This document shows positions 14,677-22,836 of a DNA stretch of 64,000 nucleotides, piece after piece. This DNA comes from Verrucomicrobiaceae bacterium (GTDB lineage Bacteria > Verrucomicrobiota > Verrucomicrobiia > Verrucomicrobiales > Verrucomicrobiaceae): assembly GCA_027484445.1 (NCBI GenBank), contig JAIXSY010000062.1:87427-151426 (forward strand), in the 5' to 3' direction. The number at the start of each line of letters is the position of its first letter. The stretch's first letter is position 1. The notes beneath the pieces were generated by a model. It had not been told where the DNA came from. It did not search any database and saw only the letters and a program-made list of their open reading frames with translations. The translations under genes and the position numbers were made by a program.

Positions 14677-17526
14677 ATGAACGTCTTCGTTTTTCCCGCC
14701 TTCTGCTGCGCAGTTGCTGTCATCGCTGCCGATTTGCCACCGGACGCGGGATGGACGATTCCTGAATCGGGGAGACGCCCGGTCGTGGTCACGGCTCAGA
14801 TCGCGCAAAAGTTACCCCGGCACGATTTGCCGGATGGCTACAGCTTGGAACTCGCGGCTGCGGCACCGCTGGTCACGCATCCCATCATGGGCTGCCTGGA
14901 TGATCGTGGGCGTCTCTTTGTTGGTGATGCCGTGGGGGTGAATTGGAACAAAGCTCAGCTAGAAAAGAGCCCGCCCAATCGCGTGCTCATGCTGGAGGAC
15001 ACCGATGGAGATGGCATCTACGACAAGAGCACGGTCTTTGCTGACAAGATGACTTTCCCTCAGGGTGCGTGTTGGCTGAAAGGGAGCCTCTACGTGGGCT
15101 CACCGCCTTCGCTTTGGAAGCTCACGGACACGGACAATGATGGTGTCGCGGATCAGCGCGAGGAGATCGTCACAGGCTTCGATTACACGGGCAATGCAGC
15201 GGATATTCACGGTCCGTTTTTTAACCCCAGCAACGGTCGCCTCTACTGGTGCCATGGACGCAAGGGGCACCGCGTGACGCAAAAGGATGGCTCTCTGGTG
15301 GATGAATCCATGGCTTGTGGCATCTGGAGCTGCCTGCCGGATGGCAAGGAGATCCAGTGGCACTCTCTGGGCTGTGGTGACAATCCGGTGGAGGTCGATT
15401 TCACGCCCGAGGGTGATGTCATCGGCGTGCAAAACCTCTACTACTCGCAGCCGCGTGGCGATACCCTCATCCATTGGCTTTATGGTGGCGTCTATGAGCG
15501 CGCGGACCAACTGAAGGCCATTGAGCATCTGCCACGCACGCTGGAAACCATGCCCGTGATGCATAACTTTGGCCACGTGGCAGTCAGTGGCAGCTGCTTT
15601 TGGCGTGGGTTTGGGGGCAAGGCGCTCCAGTTCATGGTCACGCATTTCAACACCGGTCGTCTCGTGCGCATGGAACTGACCCCGCAGGGCAGCAGCTACC
15701 GAGCGGTGGAAAATGAATTTCTGAAGCTGCATGACCCCGACATTCACCCTAGCGATGTGATGGAGGACCCTCGCGACGGCTCGCTGCTGCTCTTGGACAC
15801 TGGCGGCTGGTTCCGCATCGGCTGCCCGAGCAGTCTCATGGCGAAAGCAGACATCCTGGGGGCGATTTACCGCATCCGATCTGCACAGCCCAGCAAGCTG
15901 GCAGGCGAGCCGCGTGCTGAGCCCAGGCCCACAAAGGCCCTGGTGGTCGATCTCAAATCCAAGTCTGCGATGCTTCAGCGCCGTGCGCTGGAGACGCTGG
16001 CGCAAAACCTGCCCGATGTGGCGGCCAGCGATCATGCAGCGATAGCGAAGGCGCTGCAGCTACTGCTGCGCGCGGAGTTGGATCCTGCACTGGAGCATTC
16101 CGTTATTCAAATGGCACAGCAGACAGGCATCGTCAGCCTGGATGACCTGAAGAAGGAAACCCAGTCTAAGGCGCTGCGGCGGATGCTGGTCAGCTTTGTG
16201 CCGGACGATGCCTCTAGCATGAATTTAAGTCTCGGTGTCGCGGCGAAGCATCTCGATGCCAAGGATGCCGCGCTCGCTCGTGTGGCGCTGAACCTTGTCA
16301 CGGCCCATCAGGATGCGGACGAATGGATCACCCCGCAGCTGCTGAAGTGGCTGGAAACAAAGTCGCTCAGTGCAGAGCGGCAAAAAGCGCTAGAAGGCTA
16401 TGGTGCCGCCTTACTCAGCCAGCCGCAGACGCAGCAGTTGATCACCCGCTTGCTGTCCAAGCCTGCCACGGAGTCCATCGCTCTGCGTGTGTTGGCAGCG
16501 CAAACCGCTGGTGTCGTGAATGAAGCTTGGCTCGATCCACTGGAGCAAAAGCTTGCGTCTGCTCCCACCCCGTTGGTGCTGGATGCCATCCAAAAGCTAC
16601 GCTCGCCGCACTTTGACCCGACTTTGCTCAAGCTGGCCGCTGATGCCCGGCAACCGCTCTCCCTTCGCCTGAAAGCCATGGATGCAGTGCGCAGCATGAA
16701 GCTGACCGGTGAGACCTTGGCGATGGTGAGGGGAGTGATGGCCGATCCCGCCTCATCCGCTGCAGCGAAGATTCAAGCGGCTGGGATGCTCGCCGCTGCT
16801 CCCATGTCGAAAGAGCAAGTGACTGAAGTGGCACCACTGTTTGCTAGCCTTGGTCCCGTGGAGTTGAAGACGATGCTGCCTCTGATGAAGAAGCACAAGG
16901 ATGCCGATTTGGCCCGCCGCATCGCTACGGAGATCGCCAAAAATCCTGCCATCGCTAGCCAGCAGGAAAGTCACTACCGCACGGCCTTGGCCGACCTCCC
17001 CGTGGACATCTTCGAGACCATCATCCACCCCGCTTATCAAAAGGCCACAGAGGCCATGGAGGCCAAAAAGCGCCAACTAACCGCGCTCGCGGACAAGGCC
17101 GCAACGATGGGCAAGGCAACCTTAGGTAAAGCCCACTTTGCAGCGGGCAAGGGCACCTGCATCGCTTGTCACAAGATCGGCGACTTGGGACGTGCCATTG
17201 GCCCTGACTTGTCGAAGATCGGAGCTATCCGCACGGAGCGTGATTTGCTGGAAAGTATCCTCTTTCCTAGCAACACCCTAGCTCGCGATTACGAGGCACA
17301 CATCATCGAAACGGCGGACGGTCAGCAGACTCTGGGGGTGATTCGCAGCCACACGGCGGAGGGCTTGCTCGTCGTGGACATGGCAGGTCAGGAAAAAAGC
17401 ATCCCGCACCCGAGCATCACCGGCGACACCCCTTTGACCACCAGTCTCATGCCCATGGGGCTGGATCAAACACTGCCGGAAGCTGAGCTTCTCGATCTGG
17501 TGGCCTATCTCCGAAGCCTGAAATGA
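14677..17526 (+). CDS. Large exported propeller-HEAT-cytochrome c fusion (PVC-type dehydrogenase)
   Basis: 949 residues from ATG 14677, preceded by GAAGG. The frame is open back to 14299, but that stretch overlaps the divergent cupin gene. A leader ends about residue 18 (VIAADLPP). Domains: a beta-propeller (about 40-410) with Asp-rich loops such as DTDGDGIYD and DTDNDGVAD, a helical repeat region of HEAT type (about 425-790), and a C-terminal cytochrome c domain with CIACH at 828-832 and its downstream heme-patch region (GPDLSKIG). This three-part design is characteristic of Planctomycetes/Verrucomicrobia membrane-bound dehydrogenase proteins. Likely periplasmic redox enzyme acting on a sugar-related substrate; the substrate is unknown. 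Confidence 0.87.
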   Translation: MNVFVFPAFCCAVAVIAADLPPDAGWTIPESGRRPVVVTAQIAQKLPRHDLPDGYSLELAAAAPLVTHPIMGCLDDRGRLFVGDAVGVNWNKAQLEKSPPNRVLMLEDTDGDGIYDKSTVFADKMTFPQGACWLKGSLYVGSPPSLWKLTDTDNDGVADQREEIVTGFDYTGNAADIHGPFFNPSNGRLYWCHGRKGHRVTQKDGSLVDESMACGIWSCLPDGKEIQWHSLGCGDNPVEVDFTPEGDVIGVQNLYYSQPRGDTLIHWLYGGVYERADQLKAIEHLPRTLETMPVMHNFGHVAVSGSCFWRGFGGKALQFMVTHFNTGRLVRMELTPQGSSYRAVENEFLKLHDPDIHPSDVMEDPRDGSLLLLDTGGWFRIGCPSSLMAKADILGAIYRIRSAQPSKLAGEPRAEPRPTKALVVDLKSKSAMLQRRALETLAQNLPDVAASDHAAIAKALQLLLRAELDPALEHSVIQMAQQTGIVSLDDLKKETQSKALRRMLVSFVPDDASSMNLSLGVAAKHLDAKDAALARVALNLVTAHQDADEWITPQLLKWLETKSLSAERQKALEGYGAALLSQPQTQQLITRLLSKPATESIALRVLAAQTAGVVNEAWLDPLEQKLASAPTPLVLDAIQKLRSPHFDPTLLKLAADARQPLSLRLKAMDAVRSMKLTGETLAMVRGVMADPASSAAAKIQAAGMLAAAPMSKEQVTEVAPLFASLGPVELKTMLPLMKKHKDADLARRIATEIAKNPAIASQQESHYRTALADLPVDIFETIIHPAYQKATEAMEAKKRQLTALADKAATMGKATLGKAHFAAGKGTCIACHKIGDLGRAIGPDLSKIGAIRTERDLLESILFPSNTLARDYEAHIIETADGQQTLGVIRSHTAEGLLVVDMAGQEKSIPHPSITGDTPLTTSLMPMGLDQTLPEAELLDLVAYLRSLK

Positions 17527-17548
17527 AAAAGCTCCCCGAAGGGGGAGC
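17526..17548 (-). terminator. Intrinsic terminator for the tRNA-Lys pair
   Basis: A 7-bp GC-rich stem (17531-17537 with 17542-17548) is followed on the minus strand by TTTTT, directly downstream of tRNA-Lys(CTT). It overlaps the last base of the stop codon of the convergent plus-strand gene and may act in both directions. Confidence 0.8.
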
Positions 17549-17555
17549 GTGAAAG

Positions 17556-17630
17556 TGGTGCCCAGGGAGGGATTCGAACCCACGACCAATTGGTTAAGAG
17601 CCAACTGCTCTACCACTGAGCTACCTGGGC
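17556..17630 (-). tRNA. tRNA-Lys (anticodon CTT)
   Basis: The reverse complement forms a cloverleaf: acceptor GCCCAGG pairs with CCTGGGC, discriminator A and an encoded CCA. The D-arm is GCTCAGTGGTAGAGC, the anticodon loop CTCTTAA gives anticodon CTT (reads AAG), and the T-arm carries GGTTCGAATCC. It lies 22 bases downstream of a second tRNA-Lys on the same strand. Confidence 0.95.
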
Positions 17631-17652
17631 AAAAAACACATCCGTTGAAAAG

Positions 17653-17727
17653 TGGTACGCGGGGAGGGGATCGAACCCTCGGCCAATTGGTTAAAAGCCA
17701 ACTGCTCTACCGCTGAGCTACCCGCGC
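17653..17727 (-). tRNA. tRNA-Lys (anticodon TTT)
   Basis: The reverse complement forms a cloverleaf: acceptor GCGCGGG with CCCGCGT (first pair is a G-T wobble), discriminator A, and encoded CCA. The anticodon loop CTTTTAA gives TTT (reads AAA). The D-arm and anticodon arm are almost identical to the neighbouring tRNA-Lys(CTT), so the pair probably arose by duplication. Both are likely cut from one precursor. Confidence 0.95.
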
Positions 17728-17740
17728 GGATGGGGGAGGG

Positions 17741-17768
17741 TAGATATTCACCTTTCTCCCTCTGGCAA
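17741..17768 (-). promoter_or_regulatory. Sigma-70-type promoter for the tRNA-Lys pair
   Basis: On the minus strand, TTGCCA (17768-17763) and TATCTA (17746-17741) are separated by 16 bases, and the second box ends 13 bases before the mature 5' end of tRNA-Lys(TTT). Spacing and position fit a vegetative promoter. A hairpin with short T runs (17779-17794) lies just upstream. Confidence 0.5.
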
Positions 17769-17886
17769 GTTGAAAAACGGCTGACCTCGCAGCCTTTTTT
17801 GAACGAATGCTGCTAGTGGCGGCTGGGTGTGACGGCTTGGCTCAATCCGGGCTTCCTTCCTTGCGCGAGCGCGAGATGCCTCCATC

Positions 17887-19698
17887 ATGCGCAGCTTTTT
17901 TCCTATCATGGCCACCCGCAAAGAGGTTTCCATCTCCCCGCTTTCTTTCCTGGTTCTGGCCATTCTCGGCCTGGGGTTGGGGCTCTTTTATCGTCTGCCC
18001 GATCTAGAATGGCGGCCCATGCACACGGACGAGGCCATCCTGGGCATGAAGTTGGCCGACTATTGGCAGAGCGGTCACTTTCAGTATGATCCCAAGGATT
18101 ACCACGGTCCGGGTCTGCATCAGACCTCTATCGCTTGGGGACGGCTCACGGGGTGGGGTGAGCCTGCCACATGGACTGAGTCTGATCTTCGTGGGGTCGC
18201 TGTGATTTGTGGCATCGGCGTCATGCTCTGTGGTTTTCTTTTTGCCGATGCCTTGGGCCGACACGGGGTGGTGCTGGCTTTGCTGATGACGGCGGTCTCG
18301 CCGATGATGGTGTTTTACAGTCGCTACTTCATCATGGAGATGCTGCTGACGCTGCTCGTGGCCATCACGTTGGGGAGCCTGTGGCGCTTCTCGCAGGGAG
18401 GCACTCGGCTGTGGCTGGTGGTCGCTGGTGCTGCTCTTGGCTTTGCTCATGCGACGAAGGAAACCTTTGTGCTGAATGTGGCGGCGGCTTGCGTTGGTTG
18501 GGCCGTGGTTTGGCTGTTTTTGGGAGGTTTTGAGCCACAGAAGGGCCATAGCCTGAGCCTTGGCTATGGAGCGAAAAAGAAGGGTGTCTCTGCGCCATGG
18601 GCATGGGTGTTGGTGCCTGCGTTGCTGGTTTCGGTGGCTTCTTACTCGAATGGATTTCAGGATTGGAAGGCAGTTCAGGACAGCTTTTGGACCTATGCCA
18701 GCTACCTACAGCGCAGTGAGGGCAGCGGGCATGAGAAACCTTGGTTTTACTACCTACAGCTGCTGGTGTGGCGGAAAGACGGGCTGATTTGGAGCGAGGC
18801 CATGCTGGTCGGTCTGGGATTGCTGGGCATGCTTTATGCCGTGGTGGGGCAGCATCGGAACACGGCACGTCAGGCACTGCTGGTGTTTTTGTCGATCTAC
18901 ACCCTGGCGCTGTTGGGCCTCTATTCTTTGATTCGCTACAAGACGCCCTGGTGCATCCTTTCGGCGCAGCATGCGCTGACCTTGCTGGCAGGGGTGGGTG
19001 CGGCCTGGCTCTGGACGATGCTGAGCGGCGGTTGGACGAGGCTTTTCTACAAGGTGTTGTTCGGCGTTGGCATTTATTTCCTCTGTGGGCAGAGCAAGTT
19101 CGCGACCCGAGAGTATCGCGCAGATCAGCGCAATCCGTATGCCTACTCCCACACAACGACGGACCTGCTGCGTCTTGTCGCAGAGGTGCGGCGGCTGGCC
19201 GGCGAGCGTGCAGAGGGATTTCAAGCGCAGGTGATCAATCGCGATTCTGGCTGGCCGCTGCCCTGGTATTGGCGGGACCTGCCGCGCATCGGCTACCAGA
19301 CGGAAGTGCCAGCCGCTGTGCAGGTGCCGGTGATCGTTGTGGATGTCGATCAATTGCCCGTGCTAAAGACGGTGCTGGGCTCGGCAGCGGCAGATTATGT
19401 CGAAAGTGGTCCCTATGGGCTACGTCCAGGACTTTACCTTTCACTGCTGGTGCGAAAAACGCAGGCTCCAGCGCCGCAGCCAGTGGCTCCCATCGTTCCG
19501 CCAGCAGTTCCTGCTGTCGAGACTCCTGTGCCAAATGCCTCGCCGCCACCCGTCGGATTGCCTGCGGACGCAGGGGCTCTTGCGCCCATGCCGGGCACGC
19601 TTTCGGCCCCGCCGATGCTGACACCAGACCTGCCGGTGCTGCCAGCGCTGCCTGGCGCAGCGGCATCCGGAGGTTCGCCCTTGCCGCCATCCCGCTGA
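17887..19698 (+). CDS. TIGR03663-type polytopic membrane glycosyltransferase-like protein
   Basis: 603 residues with about ten hydrophobic segments. The N-terminal loop MHTDEAILGMKLADYW followed by FQYDPKDYHGPGLH is the hallmark of the TIGR03663 group, which belongs to the GT-C (PMT/ArnT-like) superfamily; the Asp-Glu pair in HTDEA is where GT-C enzymes keep the catalytic acid. Members probably move sugars from a polyprenyl donor onto a lipid or protein acceptor (inference). A soluble region (about 400-510) and a Pro/Ala-rich tail (about 515-603) follow the membrane part. ATG at 17908 (MATRKEVS) is an alternative start. It is followed 13 bases later by an apbE gene. Confidence 0.75.
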   Translation: MRSFFPIMATRKEVSISPLSFLVLAILGLGLGLFYRLPDLEWRPMHTDEAILGMKLADYWQSGHFQYDPKDYHGPGLHQTSIAWGRLTGWGEPATWTESDLRGVAVICGIGVMLCGFLFADALGRHGVVLALLMTAVSPMMVFYSRYFIMEMLLTLLVAITLGSLWRFSQGGTRLWLVVAGAALGFAHATKETFVLNVAAACVGWAVVWLFLGGFEPQKGHSLSLGYGAKKKGVSAPWAWVLVPALLVSVASYSNGFQDWKAVQDSFWTYASYLQRSEGSGHEKPWFYYLQLLVWRKDGLIWSEAMLVGLGLLGMLYAVVGQHRNTARQALLVFLSIYTLALLGLYSLIRYKTPWCILSAQHALTLLAGVGAAWLWTMLSGGWTRLFYKVLFGVGIYFLCGQSKFATREYRADQRNPYAYSHTTTDLLRLVAEVRRLAGERAEGFQAQVINRDSGWPLPWYWRDLPRIGYQTEVPAAVQVPVIVVDVDQLPVLKTVLGSAAADYVESGPYGLRPGLYLSLLVRKTQAPAPQPVAPIVPPAVPAVETPVPNASPPPVGLPADAGALAPMPGTLSAPPMLTPDLPVLPALPGAAASGGSPLPPSR

Positions 19699-19711
19699 AT
19701 TTTTCCTCAGC

Positions 19712-20566
19712 ATGAGCGGTTCATCCCAGATGCTGCGCTTCCGCACCGAGGCCATGGCCACCTCGTTTGAGGTCATCCTGTGCCACGATGATCCTGACTA
19801 CGCGGCTCAGGCCGCAGACGCGGTTTTCGCGGAAATCGCGCGGCTGGAGGACGACCTCAGCCGGTTCCGACAGACTAGCGATGTTTGGCGCCTCAGCCTG
19901 TTGAAGGCGGGAGAAAGCTTAGCCGTGACGCTGGCAGTGTGGGATTGTCTTTCGCTCGCTAAAACGGTGTCGGAGGAGACCGAGGGTGCCTTTGACATCA
20001 CCGTCGGGCCACTGATGCAGCTCTGGCGGGATGAGGAGGGAAACTTGCGCACCCCTGATCCTGAGCGCCTAGCCCAGGCACGAGCCAGCGTTGGAGCGCA
20101 TTTGTTCGAACTGGATGAGGCGTCGCTCAGCGTCACCGTCCTCGCCGATCACATGGTCTTCGACCTGGGGGCTGTGGGCAAAGGTTACGCCCTGGATCAG
20201 GCCGCCGTCATCTTGCAGGACTGGGGCATCGAGCGTGCCTTTTTGAATGCTGGCGATAGCACTCTGCTGGCTTTGCAGCCGCCGCCTGATGAGGCAGGCT
20301 GGCAGGTGACGCTGGCCGATGGTGCCCAGACGCTCACTCTTGCAGAGCGAGCGCTGAGTGGCAGCGGTTTTCAGGTCAAAGGCGCGCACATCATGGACCC
20401 ACGCAGCCTGCAGCCACTGCCCATCCGGGCACAGCGCAGCTATGCGCTGGCTCCGTCGGCAGCTCTTTCAGATGCGCTTTCCACGGCCTTCATGATCTTG
20501 GGTCCCGCCTCTACGGCTGAACTCTGCCATAGGCATGAGGGCCAGATCGAGGCACTTTGGATCTGA
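19712..20566 (+). CDS. FAD:protein FMN transferase (ApbE family), without a visible signal peptide
   Basis: 284 residues with the main ApbE blocks: EGAFDITVGPLMQLW (about 90-105), the FAD-binding DLGAVGKGYALD (about 150-161), a GDSTLLAL block, GSGFQVKGAHIMDPRS (about 214-229), and ALSDALSTAFMILG, where Asp and Thr contribute to the Mg site. ApbE transfers FMN from FAD to a Thr of a target flavoprotein such as RnfG or NqrC. Most ApbE proteins are exported lipoproteins, but this one starts MSGSSQMLRFRTEAMATSFE and shows no leader. A second, lipoprotein ApbE is encoded at 55.4 kb. It probably shares a transcript with the upstream TIGR03663 gene. Confidence 0.88.
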   Translation: MSGSSQMLRFRTEAMATSFEVILCHDDPDYAAQAADAVFAEIARLEDDLSRFRQTSDVWRLSLLKAGESLAVTLAVWDCLSLAKTVSEETEGAFDITVGPLMQLWRDEEGNLRTPDPERLAQARASVGAHLFELDEASLSVTVLADHMVFDLGAVGKGYALDQAAVILQDWGIERAFLNAGDSTLLALQPPPDEAGWQVTLADGAQTLTLAERALSGSGFQVKGAHIMDPRSLQPLPIRAQRSYALAPSAALSDALSTAFMILGPASTAELCHRHEGQIEALWI

Positions 20567-20704
20567 CCCAAGCCATGCTGCTTGCGCGCTGCCTCACATT
20601 TCAGATGCGCGGGGAAGGATTCGTGCTTCACCATGCAGGGTGGTCAGAGTGAGTGCGGTTTCCCAGTTGCTCCTGACCTCATCCCTGCCTGATCTGCACC
20701 GTTC

Positions 20705-22816
20705 ATGCCTCCGGGTTCAGACCATTCTCTCCCCCCCTCCGATGACGGCCTGCTGCCGGAGGAAAGGCATCGCGTGACGTCTCCTGCCTCCGCTGGGCAG
20801 AGTCCTGAAAATCAGTCCGCCATGGCCAAGCCAGTCACCGCGCGGTCTCGGCGGGCTCCTTCGCTAGGGCGTTATCGGTTTGTGTTGGGGGATGATGGAA
20901 AACCTGTGCTGCTGGGCAGCGGCTCCGCCGGGAAAACTTACCAAGCAATTCACAGCCTGCTGAATCTGCCTGTGGCGTTGAAGGTGATTCATGAAGCGCT
21001 GGCTTTTGATCCCGAGGCACGTCAGCGCTTTCTCAATGAAGCCCGGGCGATTGCGCAGCTGCGCCACCCGCACATCGCAGAGCTGCGTGACTGTGGAGAA
21101 GAGGAGGGCGCTCTCTTTTGCGCCATGGAATACTGCGATGGCGGCGATCTGGAGACGCTGGTGCAGACGCGTGGCCCCCTGCCGCCGCTGACTGCCCTGC
21201 GCTTCTGCCAGCAGGCTGCGCAGGCACTGGCTTACGTGCATCATCAGGGGTTTCTGCATCGGGATTTGAAGCCTTCGAACCTCATGCTTTCCCTGGTGCC
21301 TGGGCGCAATGAGGCGACGCTCAAGCTGATCGATTTTGGCTTGGTGAAGGCGCTCGGTCAGGTCTCTGGCCTGACTCAGCAGGGGCAGTTCCGGGGCACA
21401 CTGCACTACACCAGTCCTGAGCAGCTGCGCGGCGATACGCTGGATGAACGCACAGATGTTTTCTCGCTTGGCATGACGCTCTGGTTTCTTCTGGAAGGTC
21501 ATCTGCCGTTGGCATCCGGTTCCCAGGAGATTGCCCGGCGTCGCTTGTCCGGCCTCAGCCACGCCGAGGATCTGCCTGAGACATTGCCAGCCAGTCTGCG
21601 TGGCCTTTTGTCACAAATGCTCCAGCCCGATCGCAGCCTGCGTCTGAATGACATGAATGCAGTGCTGACGGTGATCGAGGCCTGCTTGGCGGATTTAAGC
21701 CCCTCCGCAACCCCGAGTCCTGCTTCTGTGCCTTTGGGGCAGGTGGGGTGGAAAGAAGCCAACGCTATCCCGCTGCCCCCCGTCTCGGACAGTGCGCTGA
21801 TGCGCCCGAACGCTGAGGCAAAGCGGGAGACCACGCGGTCCCGCACCTCGACCTCAAAGACGACTCGGTCACGGCCCACGCTGGATCTACAGGTCTCCGC
21901 GCTGGCAGCGGCTGTGGCGGCGAAGCCCGCCAAGGCGGCCGTTCCCTCACGGCAGCGTTTTCCAGGACTCACCGTCATTGCTGCGCCGACGAGCTCGAAG
22001 TTTGAACTGCGGGAGCCTACGGAAGGCGTGCATGAGGAGATCGGCATCACCTACCAAGCCAAGCGACTGAGCACGGGAGATGTCCTGCAGCTCACCGTGC
22101 TTCACGATCACTTGGCTCGAAACGAAGGCTTCCTGAAGGAGCTGGAAAGCTTGCAGAGGCTTGCTTCGGAGTGTCGTGGTGGTTTCATCGTGCCGAGCCT
22201 CGCGCTCTTGCGCTTCCAGGATCACGTCGTCTTTGCTGAAGAATGGATCGAAGGCATGAAGCTGCTCACCGTGCTGAAGGCCAAGCAACGGCTGACGCTG
22301 CACGAAGCCTCCCCCGTGCTGGTGCAGATCGCCGAGGCCTGTGACCTCGCGGCGAAGGCCAACCTCCCCAGCCTGAATCTGAGCCTGCATGGGCTGATCA
22401 TGCAGTTTCCTCAGCTTTACGGCGGTCGTTTGAATGAACGGGACGCGCGGAAACTACTCACCCTCAGCTTTGCCCATTGGCCCGTGCATCGCGTGCGGGT
22501 GACGGTGGATTATCAGCCAGCGCTGAAAGCAGCCGCGCTCACCAGTCCCGCCCTTGCCGATCTGGCGGAGCAGGGCGACCTGCCCTGCCGCTACGCCCAG
22601 CTGCTGTATCACCTGCTGAGCGGTCTGCCGCCTTCTGCTGCCGCGCAGATGTCGCGCGCACGTTACGTGCCGGTGCCGGGTCTGAATGAGGAGAGCAATC
22701 GTATCCTAGCCCGATGCCTATCTCGCGAGACGGCGGCAGAAGGCTGTGGTGCCCTGCTGCGCTTGCTTTTGCAGATGGAAAATCTGCCGCTGCCGGTGCT
22801 GCCACGCGTGTCATGA
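20705..22816 (+). CDS. Ser/Thr protein kinase with C-terminal pseudokinase-like domain
   Basis: 703 residues. The first kinase domain (about 55-330) has all key residues: Gly loop GSGSAGKTY (71-79), Lys93, Glu112, HRDLKPSN (185-192), DFG (210-212) and the SPEQ motif. A linker rich in Ser, Thr, Arg and Ala (about 340-430) follows. The C-terminal 270 residues again read like a kinase fold (EEIGITYQAKRL, VLHDHLARNEGFLKELESLQRL, VFAEEWIEGMKLLTVL) but lack HRD and DFG, so it is a probable pseudokinase. No membrane segment is seen, so it is cytoplasmic. An in-frame ATG at 20822 is an alternative start. The FHA-ABC gene begins 20 bases downstream, and FHA domains bind phosphothreonine, so the transporter may be a target (inference). 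Confidence 0.88.
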   Translation: MPPGSDHSLPPSDDGLLPEERHRVTSPASAGQSPENQSAMAKPVTARSRRAPSLGRYRFVLGDDGKPVLLGSGSAGKTYQAIHSLLNLPVALKVIHEALAFDPEARQRFLNEARAIAQLRHPHIAELRDCGEEEGALFCAMEYCDGGDLETLVQTRGPLPPLTALRFCQQAAQALAYVHHQGFLHRDLKPSNLMLSLVPGRNEATLKLIDFGLVKALGQVSGLTQQGQFRGTLHYTSPEQLRGDTLDERTDVFSLGMTLWFLLEGHLPLASGSQEIARRRLSGLSHAEDLPETLPASLRGLLSQMLQPDRSLRLNDMNAVLTVIEACLADLSPSATPSPASVPLGQVGWKEANAIPLPPVSDSALMRPNAEAKRETTRSRTSTSKTTRSRPTLDLQVSALAAAVAAKPAKAAVPSRQRFPGLTVIAAPTSSKFELREPTEGVHEEIGITYQAKRLSTGDVLQLTVLHDHLARNEGFLKELESLQRLASECRGGFIVPSLALLRFQDHVVFAEEWIEGMKLLTVLKAKQRLTLHEASPVLVQIAEACDLAAKANLPSLNLSLHGLIMQFPQLYGGRLNERDARKLLTLSFAHWPVHRVRVTVDYQPALKAAALTSPALADLAEQGDLPCRYAQLLYHLLSGLPPSAAAQMSRARYVPVPGLNEESNRILARCLSRETAAEGCGALLRLLLQMENLPLPVLPRVS

Positions 22817-22836
22817 TCATCCTGCCTTGACCCCTT

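Noticed and set aside
17779..17800. Hairpin with T6 as a plus-strand terminator
   Set aside because: The stem is only 5 bp and no plus-strand transcript needs ending here; it may be chance or a weak insulator before the tRNA promoter.
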